This document shows, piece after piece, positions 36,101 through 46,900 of a DNA stretch of 64,000 nucleotides. Below the pieces are notes generated by a model. That model saw only the letters and a program-made list of their open reading frames with translations. It had not been told where the DNA came from and ran no database searches. The position numbers and the translations under genes were made by a program. Location of the stretch: contig NC_091098.1 in assembly GCF_024713975.1 (NCBI RefSeq), forward strand, positions 11,380,816-11,444,815, written 5' to 3'. Numbering within the stretch: position 1 is the stretch's first letter; each line of letters opens with the position of its first letter. The DNA is from Paralichthys olivaceus. Taxonomy: Eukaryota > Chordata > Actinopteri > Pleuronectiformes > Paralichthyidae.

Positions 36101-38011
36101 GGCTCCACCACCACAAAGTCATCCAACATCTCATCCTGGTTGGTGGAGTGAAGCCCCCGCTCACGGATCTCCTGGTAGAGCTGCGGCGTAGCTGAGGTGT
36201 GCATCGACATCAACAAACAGCACTTAGCGTGTGATGGACTCACATGACTTTTTACATCACGCAGCAAATTTTTCATAATCATTCCTAAGCAACAGTGGGA
36301 AGAGTGAAAATACCTGGTTTCTAAACCGACGTATATAGTTCTCATAACAACATGGGCCATTTTAAGAATTAGAGATGCGAGGTGAGGATGCTTCTCTTTG
36401 GAATAAAGTGAGTTAGACTTAAATTGATAGTTTTTGGTATCAACATGATAAGCTGTTCAGAGCTCAAAAGAAAGATTTAAAATTTTTTTCTAAGATGACC
36501 AGTCTTGAAGTTCACATTTTTTTTAAAAACAGGTGGAAACATTCCTCGCAGCAGAAATATCGGTGTCTTCAAATCAGGTCAACATAGATATAACTGAACA
36601 TTTGCTTTAGTGTGTCAGTGTCTGAGAGTACATAACTAATATCCACCTTTAGGACACCACAGACTCTCAGCATGCTGGGAGTATTCAGACAGTATAATTT
36701 CCTGTTTTGTCTTCGACTGTTGCCTTAAGGCTATGACATGTAGATCAAGGCCACCACAAAAACAGAAAAACATCAAATACCTTTGTAATTTCCCAGCTAT
36801 TTGTAGTGATGGAGTTAACTTTAGTGCAGTGGACAGAATGACACATTAGTGAACATACCATCTTTGAAGGATCCACGTTGTTTCTGGTTCCTCTTTCTCC
36901 CCAGGGTTCTCTAGAGGGGAGACAGCAGTGAGTTTATCACCGGAGCAGCGAGTCAGTGACACTCAGTTTTTCTCCCAACACCTGATTCTATCTTCTGCAC
37001 TGCTTCTTACTCTCAATCCTTTAATTGGTAATCATAATCACATGTAAAAAAAAAAAAAAACAAGCTTCCAGGTCTTACTCAACATTAGTACTTGTCTGGA
37101 AGACTGGAAACAGTAGCCATCATCCCTATGACTAAAGGAGAATTTGACAGAGGATACTGCCAACACTGTTTGCTCTGCTAGCTGTGACCTACGGAACTAG
37201 TAGAATAACAAACCTGGATCAGCTGGGCTCTGTTTTCATTTTAACACCGGCAGTAAAATCAACATCATTTTTGACTTATACAGGATTTCAGAATTGATCT
37301 CAAATATAGACTACTTTAGAAAATGCTTCTAATCCAGAGTACAGAGTATTTACAATGTATATAAAAATTGTGATCTGATTTAAATTACTATGACTCTGTG
37401 GTAAATGGACAATTCTGCCCTTTGAGCTCCAGCATCTTCACCTTGCGTCTAGGGCTGCGAGCTGGACCAGGACTGGGTGCTCTGTCCTCTCTGACAGCTT
37501 TCAGTGTGGTCTCAGCCCCTCGTCCTGAGGCCATGGCTTCGATGTCCAGGCTGGTAACTGCAGCTCTGTACGACTTGTTCCTGCGGTTCCTCCTCAAAGA
37601 TAAACCATCTCCATCGCTGTCATAATCCTCCCAGGACACATCTGTCCCCTGGGTGGAGTGACGGCTGCGGGTCTCATTGCTGGAGTGCTCCAGTCCCAAT
37701 GGGAATGTAACCACAGTGGTGTGGTGGCGGACTTTAGGCCGGCTGGGCGTCGCTAAATTCTTGGGGATGAGCTGATGGGTGCCAACCTTCAGCGCTGCAG
37801 GACTTTGGGTGCTCAGAACCACCTGCTGAGGCACCACGAGCCTGTCGACTGCATCTTCCTGGGGTGGGGATATTTCCAACTTGGGTGTGGAGGGGCTTTG
37901 TGGCTGGTAGTCCTCATCGCCCGGCTCAGATATATGCAGTTCTGTTAAGTGGCCCTCCAGAATCAGAGGGGCATGGTCGCCCGTGCAACCGTCTGACTGG
38001 CTGTTGGACAT
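27117..38011 (-). CDS. arhgef16: Rho guanine nucleotide exchange factor 16 (ephexin-4)
   Basis: Fourteen coding exons, transcribed right to left: 37442-38011, 36859-36910, 36028-36191, 35752-35808, 33751-33911, 32442-32594, 32220-32349, 31734-31808, 31551-31643, 31243-31394, 29444-29626, 28552-28622, 27372-27473 and 27117-27256. They give 700 residues, close to the roughly 709 of human. ARHGEF16 activates small GTPases of the Rho family at the cell cortex downstream of EPHA2. A disordered N-terminus contains the family-specific [20 protein letters not shown]. The DH domain (about 280-465) runs from [20 protein letters not shown] to [20 protein letters not shown] and on. The PH domain (about 490-615) has [10 protein letters not shown] and [16 protein letters not shown]. 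The C-terminal SH3 (about 622-682) has [12 protein letters not shown] and [13 protein letters not shown]. The tail KETNV is a class-I PDZ ligand. Confidence 0.95.
27755..28175. mobile_element. non-autonomous inverted-repeat DNA element (MITE-like), copy 2
   Basis: The left end reads TTCAGACCTGGTATTAACAT then CCTGAGTGATCCGATCATG and CAGTGCTAAGT. The right end reads ACTTAGTGCTGACCACCTG, then TGATCCAATCCCTCAGGAC and GGTTAATAACGG, which is the inverted counterpart with mismatches. An internal GACCACTTGTGATC matches copy 1. It lies in the last-but-two intron of arhgef16. No transposase frame is visible, so mobilisation would have needed an enzyme supplied from elsewhere. Confidence 0.65.
28830..29330 (+). 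mobile_element. 5'-truncated LINE (non-LTR retrotransposon) 3' end
   Basis: Translation on the plus strand gives the tail of a LINE reverse-transcriptase protein: [16 protein letters not shown], then [15 protein letters not shown] and [17 protein letters not shown]. This is the classical C-terminal pattern of CR1/L2-like elements. A 3'UTR follows with AAAGTGCCTTGAGATAA and ATTTGGCGCTATACAA, ending in a short ATTGA microsatellite, the usual tail. Only the last 0.5 kb is present, as expected from incomplete reverse transcription. It is inserted antisense to arhgef16, in an intron. Confidence 0.8.
29690..30115. repeat. degenerate interspersed repeat
   Basis: Words such as AACCATAGACACCATAGACA, CCTGCCTCCTCCATGTTAGC, GATTGACAGCTGAGACTGAC, CAGGATTGGTCG and ATCGCTACTGTGCAGGCTCT recur in fish genomes as a multicopy non-coding repeat, to my recollection. 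Shorter related fragments are seen near 4690-4870 and 34935-34995. No coding frame is present. It lies in an arhgef16 intron, just before a perfect inverted repeat. Confidence 0.45.
30125..30189. repeat. perfect 23-bp inverted repeat (hairpin, 19-nt loop)
   Basis: Arms at 30125-30147 and 30167-30189 are exact reverse complements over 23 bp (left arm begins CAGAGGTGTCTTC, right arm ends GAAGACACCTCTG). A 19-base loop separates them. A further AGTCA pairs outside the arms after a small bulge. It sits in an arhgef16 intron. Confidence 0.9.
32915..32975. repeat. short AT-rich minisatellite
   Basis: Three imperfect copies of a roughly 22-base unit around GAATAAAGTTATAAT and ACGAGAATGAAG. It lies in an arhgef16 intron and nothing suggests a function. 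Confidence 0.6.
33671..33722. repeat. CA/CGCA compound microsatellite
   Basis: CA repeats interrupted by a run of GCAC units, about 30 bases from an arhgef16 exon boundary (33751) on the intron side. Confidence 0.9.
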
Positions 38012-38338
38012 TGCGTCCTTGTGCCGTGTCCTCTGCCCTGTGTCTAGTGTTCACTTCAGCAACTACAACAGCATCGGAGGAGTCTGAGGAGGATGGTAAA
38101 AAATAACATAGTAATGAAGAGACATACAAGTAGACAACATATATGAACTATACCTTAAATGGAGATAAGGGGAGATGGCAGTGATAACACAGACAACCCT
38201 CAAATACCACCAGGGACCTGCAGAGGGGCTCCCAGATCTAAGGGGGGAGTCTATCCCATGATCCCTGCTCACACATTCAGTCAGGACAGAGCAGTCAGCT
38301 GTAACCTGTGACTCACTCACCATTCCCTCTACACTTAA

Positions 38339-38339
<1 letters not shown>

Positions 38340-38399
<60 letters not shown>
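38340..38399. repeat. CA microsatellite
   Basis: About 29 uninterrupted CA units in the first intron of arhgef16, just upstream (in transcript sense) of the first coding exon. Confidence 0.95.
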
Positions 38400-38401
<2 letters not shown>

Positions 38402-38894
38402 CTGCTCCAACAAATCTGTGCACCACAAAAACATGTCACACATTGTTCTGTTCCTATAGAATGCACACAGATTGTATGAATGTGTGTGTGAATGTAAAAC
38501 TACTGTAAAGCGCTTTGACTGGTCACCAGGAGGAGAAAACCTTCTATTCTATGTCAATCCAGACCATTTATAAGGTCAAGTGCAGAAACACATTAGTACA
38601 CTGTGTTATTATTCAACCCAAACCATAATAAACACTTCACAGCTGAGGCCTTACAGTAACATGGAGAACACACAGTCAGAAATGAGTTAGAAAAGAAGTT
38701 ACACAGCGACAGAAGTGACCAGCTTGTTTTTCTCTCCTTGTGCTCAGTCGCAGTCTGAAACTTCCAGAGACGGATTAGGGAGGGAGAGCAAGAAAAAATG
38801 TCCGCCTCACTCACATTCCCACGGTTCACAACAGCGAGGTGACGCGCGGAGCACCGCGACACCGAGGCGGAGCAGCTGGGGAACATCTGTCTTA

Positions 38895-39095
38895 CCTGTG
38901 CGAGGTGAGCGGCTCGTCTAATCCCTGGTGTGGTTCAGACTCAGCGGGCCGGTGGGTGGAAGTGGAGCAGAGGTTTGAACGGCTCCAGTCCTCCTCTCCT
39001 CTCCTCTCCTCTGTCACTCTCCTTCTTCACTCACCCACTTCCTCCTCCTCGGCCCGCACGCGCCCATTAAGCTGTCTACGTCACTACAGGTGAGT
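38895..39095 (-). promoter_or_regulatory. arhgef16 5' non-coding exon and promoter region
   Basis: On the minus strand CCTCGCACAG is followed by the donor GTAAGAC at about 38897, which suits the end of a non-coding first exon. Its partner acceptor would lie shortly before the start codon exon, near 38070. The flank up to 39095 is GC-richer, with a CCTCTC pyrimidine run. The start site is inferred only. Confidence 0.45.
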
Positions 39096-39389
39096 GTCAA
39101 TCAATCATAGAAGAGAGGGGGGCATTTTAAACACATGCATAAGCACATGCAGGGGAGGACGGGTGGTGGAACTTGTGGATCAGCTTCTTACTTGGATGTA
39201 TCAGCCACATGTGACTGGACCCCCCCCCCACCAAGTCTGGTTTATGCACTTTGAACTCAACCCCAGTTTTGAATCTAATGCACTGATTTAACCTGTGCAC
39301 ACAACCCTCCTGCAAAAAGACGCGTACATACACCGCCCCCCCCCTCTCTCTCTATATATATATCGCATTGAATTTCTATTCTTTATTTG

Positions 39390-40010
39390 TAAATGTTTGT
39401 TTATCGATATCGCAGCGGTATTTTAGCGCCCTCTAGTGATTATTAGGAGACATTACCCTTCCCTCCATATAATGCATGTTCTGGCAACCTCCACATGCAG
39501 ACATAAACACTATCACCAGCCAAAACAAGCTGTCAGAGATTTAAACTACTTATCTCTTCAATGTCCCATTTGATTTCTGCTGTGTTTCTTTGTTTCTGAT
39601 GTTTATTTACCTAAATGCCTGTAGCGCTTCAGCGCCCCCTAGTGACCACTAGTACATGTTCTGGCCACCAGCCACTCGCAGACATAAGAAATATCAACAG
39701 TCTTAGCAAGCTTTAAGAGATTTAACTACGTCACTCTCTAAACTCCAAGTGAATTTCTTCATTGTTTTTATTTATAATGTTTGTTTATCTTAATAGCAGC
39801 AGTAGTTTGGCTCCCTCTAGTGGCCACCGGATGAAATTAGACTACAGTCTAGTCCTCATATACAAACATGTTAGCAGTCTTTCCAAACTTTTAGATATTT
39901 AAATATTTAAATGGAGCAGTACTGTAGCAAACCTCTATATACAAAAAAATATCAACAGTAGGGGGTTTAGAGGTTTTGATTTGATGTTTCTTATTTAAAT
40001 GATCAATTTA
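39390..40010. repeat. degenerate tandem repeat with CTCF-like motifs
   Basis: Three to four diverged units of about 180-205 bp. Each starts near ATGTTTGTTTATC or a relative (39397, 39598, 39777, 39983). A GCGCCCTCTAGTG-type motif and then an ATATCAACAGTCTTAGCAAG-like segment follow. Copies are old, with many substitutions and indels. Confidence 0.65.
39425..39828 (-). promoter_or_regulatory. three CTCF-like core motifs in the same orientation
   Basis: On the minus strand the three sites read CACTAGAGGGCGCT (39425-39438), GGTCACTAGGGGGCGCT (39631-39647) and GGTGGCCACTAGAGGGAGCC (39809-39828). The CTCF core known from vertebrates is CCASYAGRKGGCR. The second and third fit it well. Binding is inference. 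Confidence 0.5.
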
Positions 40011-42370
40011 CAGCAGTAACCATGGAAACTGTTCTGTCTGTGGCACCTTTTCTGTTGTATTTAGTTTATTTTAAATCTTATTTTGACATTTTATCCCCCT
40101 GACCTCTTCCCTGAGCGGTGACATGTACATTCTTGTATGTCCGACTCTGAGTTAAATTCAGCTTGCTTGATCTAAGGTCACTCAGCCTCATCAAAAGCTG
40201 AACATTATATTAATCCAGATATGATTTATTCATGAGTTTCATTGTTGTACGACTCATGGATTTTATCGTACACACGTTTCTGTTGGTGACAACACAAGCA
40301 CATTCTGAACTGTTGATTACAGATTTATTTTCTTCATTTTTAACGGTCTGAAAATATAATTACACATGAATTAGCCAACATCCTATTCAAGCAAGGCTGA
40401 GACATGTAATATTATGGAAACAATGAAATGACAAAGTTCTGAGAGGGTCACTATATACAGAGATTTTATATATATATATATATATATGTATATAATAAAA
40501 TGGCGATGACATTCACATCATTTTCATTTTTAACATCATATATGGCATCCGATGAAAGTGAATTCGAATATTTCCAAATGATTCCCTAACTAGGATCATG
40601 CATATATAAGCTCCATAACCTACATTTGTAAACATAGAGAATAATTTCCATCATGTGGGAATATCAATGTGTCGTATTCAGAAAGACGCACTCATGGTCG
40701 TGAGTTTACTTTAAATGTCAGTACACAGCTTAATGCTTTGCTAACGTTTAAAATGTGCATGTCTCCTCAGTTCTGTCACAAATATTCATCTCAGATTTTC
40801 CACATTTTCATACAATCTTGCACCAATGAATCCTGTAATTTCTCAAACACCTTGAACTGTACAGACCATGGAAATAAGATGTAGGATAATCAACTTGGCA
40901 TTTGTGTCCGATCAGTCATGTAAAATGATTTGCGAGAAATGTCTAGAGTTAATTAAAGAGTTTGTATCATATTTCTGATCAGGTGTTTTACCTAAGATTT
41001 CGTGTTGAGTATTGAAACTGGACTCTCCACATTAGTGGCGGCAGATTATTACTGACACACTGACATGAAACTGACACAACATAAGGACATGTTCCATTCT
41101 GATGTTGCTGCTGTTTCTGGCAGACAGAGAGCGCTGTGTAAGCAGATCTGCTCATCAAAGATTTATCCTCCAGGTTAGTGGGACAGAGGGCAGAACAGCA
41201 CACAGGACAAACTGATGCCTTTTCTCTGCTTTTGCAATATTCAGTTTTCGCACACGTCTACTGTCTGGTCACATATGCATGTATACGTTTTAAAAATTTT
41301 ATTTGGAAAAGTCCTTATTCAAATAGAAACCATCAGGATAGTATTCACACATTTATGTGTCTTTGTTGTTTCTTTGAAAATCCAGGGCCGTGGGGTCGAA
41401 TGGGCTTAATAGTACATCACAACATGCTCGATACACATTCTGCAACACATGCACACAACATTTCACATTCATAATCACAATAGCTTAACATTTAGGTCAC
41501 ATATAGAAAAATGAAATTGAAACATTGCAGCTTTTTTTCTGAGTGACAATTAATAAAATTTGATTTGCAGTTACTTAATCTTTTTTTCTTTCATTCTTTC
41601 AAATAGGATATACAAATATCAATATTCCAAATCCACAGAGAAGCTGTTCTAAAGAAACCGATTAGTTTGAGCTGTGTTAGGATCGTAAGATTATGACTGT
41701 GGCAGTAAAACCAAGCCGATTAGAAAGTGCTTCTACAAGTTTGATAAAAAAATATCTAATGACTAAGTGTATAACATGATAAAGATGTGATTCTGTCTAC
41801 ATACATAATGCATTAGCTGCTCTGCGGTGATCTAAGCCTTTGCTGAGTATGTCCATCCATTCTGTTATGAAGCTACAGTACCTGTCAAAGCTTTTCTTAA
41901 CAGTGAGTGGGGATAATAGAGGGAAAATATGAATGCAATAACAGGCTTTTTCCCCCCATGGCAAAATGACCTTGTCAATCTATCACACACCTCTTAAATC
42001 TCCTACTGTATGTAGAATAGCTTATATTGATTTGCAGAAAAATATCCAATGGAAAGATACTAGAGATAATCATTATTTGAGGCAGGAGAATCTCTGCCGA
42101 CAGTTTGTGTTTAGGTGACATTCAGTGGGAGGTGGAGGATTACGCTGCTATGTTTCATCAGGGCTGAGCCTCGGCGGCCCAGTGGAAAGCAGCAGCCACA
42201 ACACGGTTCCCTGTGTGTCTGGAGGTTCAGAAGAGATGGGCTCTCCTCCTCTGTCTAGTACAGGGTGCAGGGGGAGGCTTAAAGAAGGGGAGGCATTCAG
42301 TGAAGGCCTTGGGGTGAGCGTGTGAGGGTGGGGAGGTTCTGCAGGGCAGAGGAGGGGGAGATGACCCAGT

Positions 42371-43848
42371 TCACTGTTTGGCTGTATCCCCTTTCTTTAA
42401 GATAATCTGCCGCTGCCAGGGGGCCAGCTTGGTCTCGTCGTAGCCGAGGGTCCGCAGCCGCTCCAGCTCCGTCTTCTCCTCCATCGCCTTGGCCTGTTTG
42501 GCCTTCTCATCTGCTTTTCTAGACGCAGCCACCAAGGAAAGGTCAAAAACAAAACAGTTAGAATCATACAGGAAAAGTCCACATTCAATTCATTCATCTT
42601 CTACATTGTATTCACATATAATCATTTGGTATTTGCTTCTGTCCAAAGCATTTCTACAAATAAGGTGGAACTTCTAAGAAGACAATAATGCAAATCTATG
42701 TGTGACGAGCGCCTCATTCTTTAGCAGTGTTAGCTCTGTCATGGAGAAGGAAGTGGTGTAGAGTATAGGTTGTACTTACAAAATCACTGCACTTTTTCTG
42801 ACTGTGTACAGACAAGTTTCCTCATAGTTTTTTAACACTGACTTAGTTAGTATCTAGTTTGGGGCCATTAATTAACGAGCTGTTTCGTTACAGTCTCCAG
42901 CATCATGTTAGATAAACTGTCTTAACCCTGTTTGTTTTAACAGTGGAATCAACACTTTATCTCACACTCAGAGATTCATCAATTTATGATTTTCTGAGGA
43001 GTTCCCATCTTTTCATTAAACACGTTCACAATGTTTACGATGTCATGTAAACATCTCTTTGTGTAGTGCATCGTGTTTTCTTACCTTTTTTGTTCCCTGT
43101 CACATCAGGAGAACGTAAACACAAGAAGAAAAGGAGTAAATATCGTGCACTGCAACAACAAGTTATTCCACAAGTTAAAAACAGTGTTGATGCACAATTA
43201 TATAGCAATAAAATACTATTATCGTTGTAAGGTCTGGCTCGGGGTAAAAACAAATACATACAGAGAATGAATGCAGCTTCTGTTATAATCTAGTTTGACA
43301 GTCATAACAATTACTTCCTTCAAAAACAATTACTCCTGTTGAATAGCTGTTGATGTGCACTTCCACTTCCAAATTGCTGCCATTTTATCAGGCACTGTTT
43401 AACACCACACTGCTGCAAGTGGCAGTACAGCTCAACTGCTGTTTTGGAGCAGTGATTTCCAGGAAAAGAAAATTGTAGTTTCATCTGGGTGAAACTAATA
43501 AACTGTAAAGACGTGGTACTGGATCGGTACATAGATTTGCACACTAACAGATGCAGGATACAGCATTTTTGCAGTATGAGAGGTGTTTCAAATGCAGTGT
43601 TTCCTGTGGATCCAGAGGTTTGGTGTGTTGGCAATGTGTTTTATGTTGTTTGTACTTAAAGAGTATTCAGTCTGACAATTGAATTAGGATTAAAGATATT
43701 AAAATATTGAAGTATCTGGCTCTGAACATTTTAAACATATGCACAAGATATATGTTACCAGGTCGGTAAACAGGATGAGATGGTTATTATTTAGATGAGC
43801 TTTTAGATTTGCATTGTATTAGGTTAGTATTCAAATATTTCCTCTGGG

Positions 43849-43936
<88 letters not shown>

Positions 43937-46900
43937 CAAAATTAAAAAACTTGTCACTAACATATACAAACTTAATCTTCCCCCAATGACCCAAAAAATA
44001 TGGTACAAGTAGAGATTAAACAGCACAACACAGCTTTGTTACTCACTTCTCTTCGTCCAATTTCTTCTTCATCATGTCTCTCCTCCAGGCTGGCATCGAG
44101 GCCAGGCGTGCTGCCTCCTCCTCTGCCTGTAGACGGACAGAGGGGAGAGACAGATAGGGGCCCACACCAGTTGGTAAAGGATCGTAATAGTAACAGCAGC
44201 CCTATTATCCTGCTTTACATGACCATATCCCCCATAGTGAAGAGATAAGCCTCCAACAAATACTGAAGAGAAATGTTACCTGAAAATGTTACCTGTCTGT
44301 CAAATAAGAATGCTCATTTATAGATGGTGTGGGTAAGAAACAACACAGTAACCCTCCTAAAATACAGTCTGTGTTGTTGTGGAACATCCGATGGTTGGCA
44401 GAATAATGTTATATAGTCTAGTGTTCCCCTAAGACCCACTACCACTGCAAAACACAATCCGAGGGGAAACACTGTAGTCACATCAGTCAATCACTAGTTT
44501 TAATCGAAATTTGTATGCTAACAAAAAAAAAATCTTTTGAAACTGATATTTGCTGCAATAACCTGCACATGTTTGAAAGTTCTCATTTCAGTTTTTGATG
44601 GTGTGTTTTATTTATTTTTTGTGACTCAATAAACCTTCTCACTGACTCAATAAACCTTCTCACTGAAACTGGAGTTAATTGGAATCTTTAGGTTTCTGTA
44701 TTACTTTATAAAATAGAAAGCACTCAGTGGAGCAAATACAGGCTGGGTGATATGACTTCAAATGAGTATCATGATTATTTCAAACTTTTACCTCAGTTAC
44801 GATAAATGACAATTATTTTATGGCACCCTACCCCCCACAGGATCGTGATCAGCGCGTCATGTTAGGTCTCATTTTGTGGGCAGCAGGTGAACTGTGTCTG
44901 CGCAAAATGTTGGACCTTTTTTCTGTGTTTTTAAATACATGTCTCATAAACTCTAGAGCGAATCAAACAAACACAAAGGAAACTTCAGTACTGTACGTGT
45001 CCTAATAACGTCCTAATTAGATTAGTGCTGGTGTTTATTGTTAACTTGTAAAGTGAGGGCAGATCAGTGGGAGAGTGAGGAGGGAGGACATGAAGGAAGG
45101 TCGTGGAAACCCAACAAATCGTGAATGTGAGCACTGGGGAAGGTATTAACCAAATAAGCGACATGAGATTACATCATTTAGAGGTTATAAATGTTGTTTT
45201 CGATAGATTTTCGGTTAATTGCCCAGCACAACATTAAACACATTAAATTCTCCATTTCCAGATTTTGTTTTGGATATGCACCAAATTGTAAACACTCATA
45301 AATATCAGTTAACTCAATGTTAAAGAAAGAGGAAGAGAAAATCCTGGATCCACCCCCTGATCCTGATCCGTACGGACGTTTTTTGCGTAATCCTGCAAAC
45401 TAACTGACAGTCAAACAAACGCAGACAAACAACCCAACCCCTTTGGTTAAGGTAATGAATCACAGGTGGGATTGAGGTGTTTCCACATCACATAAGATCT
45501 CTGTAAATGTTGGAGAAGGTGGTAAACATCTGCTTACAGAGAAAAGTAATGAAATGTTAGTCCACCTATTAGTTCAACCAACACATTCGTTCTCAAATGT
45601 CAAGTTTTTGTCAAACAGCCTTTATGGAAGACCTATAGGACTAAATGCTGAAAATACACGTAGTATACTGAGTAAACTCACATGAGTACTTACAACAGCA
45701 AACAACTCACAATAGGCAGGTACTCGTCTCCTGTGTCTTTGAGTTAAAATAAAGCCTTTTCAATAGACAGGACTTTGTTTTACAGGACGTTCTCTCAGAC
45801 TGTGCACTCACACAGTAACTGGATCCTTTACTCTCTTTCAGCCTGTAATTGGAGGTGCAGCAGCCAGAGGGCAGCCATCTTGGATATCTCATCTTCACCT
45901 GAGAAGATACATTATCCTTTCTGCATTCCTTTAACTGAAGCATTTCACTTGCCCTGGCAGACCCAAATCCAGGTAAGATTATCTACACAGTGAATGTTTA
46001 ATGATTCCCCTGGGAATTACAGAGCAAGAAAAAAAAAAGCTAAAAAAAAAAAAAAAAAATCCCAAATTCTAATTAGCTATTTATTCTTCGATGATGTGAA
46101 AATAGTCAACAGTCCCTTGGTTTTACCTTTTAAATGGGTTATGTAGGGCAACAATAGCAACAATATTGTTCCTTTTTTGCAATGATTTAGTGACGCTATA
46201 GATTCACCATACTTTAGTCTAATTTTGGAAAAAGATATTATTGAACTCTGACATATCCCCTAAGGAACAGCATTAGTGAATGCACTTGATAAGAATCAAA
46301 CCTGTGACCTTACATAAGTTAAAAGATTGGAGACTTTTATTTCTGAAAGATATCACTGCTGTCGGAAAGCTTTCAAATTTAAACTTGTTTCCAATAAACA
46401 CTAGAACAACTAACAAGTAAAGGTAAAAGTGAAGTTCATTTTCTGCAGTAGTTATCAAGAGTTGCAGGGCCACGCCAGTTTACAAATAACGACAGTGATA
46501 GCTGAATCTCTACTGAAATGTATTGCCAGGAGTGTATCCATCTGAGCCAGGTAGCCAGTGCTTTGCATTAGCCCGGCAAGCATCCATTACAACCAATAAT
46601 AGATAACTCAGGGGAGCTTCTCAAACTTCCTGATGTATCAGTTGAAACTTGTATGACCAATGATTGTGCCTGTTAACTTTTCCGGAATTATCAGGCTCAC
46701 ATGATGAAATTTCTGGTTAGACAGATGCTTTATTATTTAAAAAATATGAGTTGTTATGTGCTGGGTATTTATGTAGTGATAATGCTACTAAATGTCAGAA
46801 GAATACCTTAGTGGAAACTATAAGTTACTTGTATGTTGGGTCACTTTTTTAATCTGAAAGATGTCAAATTAGAATATCTGTTTCATACCTTCGGATACAT

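Larger units (their letters stand above)
39096..42370. other. arhgef16-espn intergenic region and espn 3'UTR
   Basis: About 3.3 kb without a protein-coding frame of note. It holds a degenerate tandem repeat (39390-40010), a TA microsatellite (about 40468-40486) and AT-rich DNA. The part from about 40320 to 42370 may be the espn 3'UTR; a minus-strand AATAAA lies at 40324-40329, but the true end is not determined. Confidence 0.4.

Noticed and set aside
37388..37441. Extension of the first arhgef16 coding exon to residues [17 protein letters not shown]
   Set aside because: A GTGAAG donor at 37441 and the conserved RTLGRKR in the next exon show that this part is intron.
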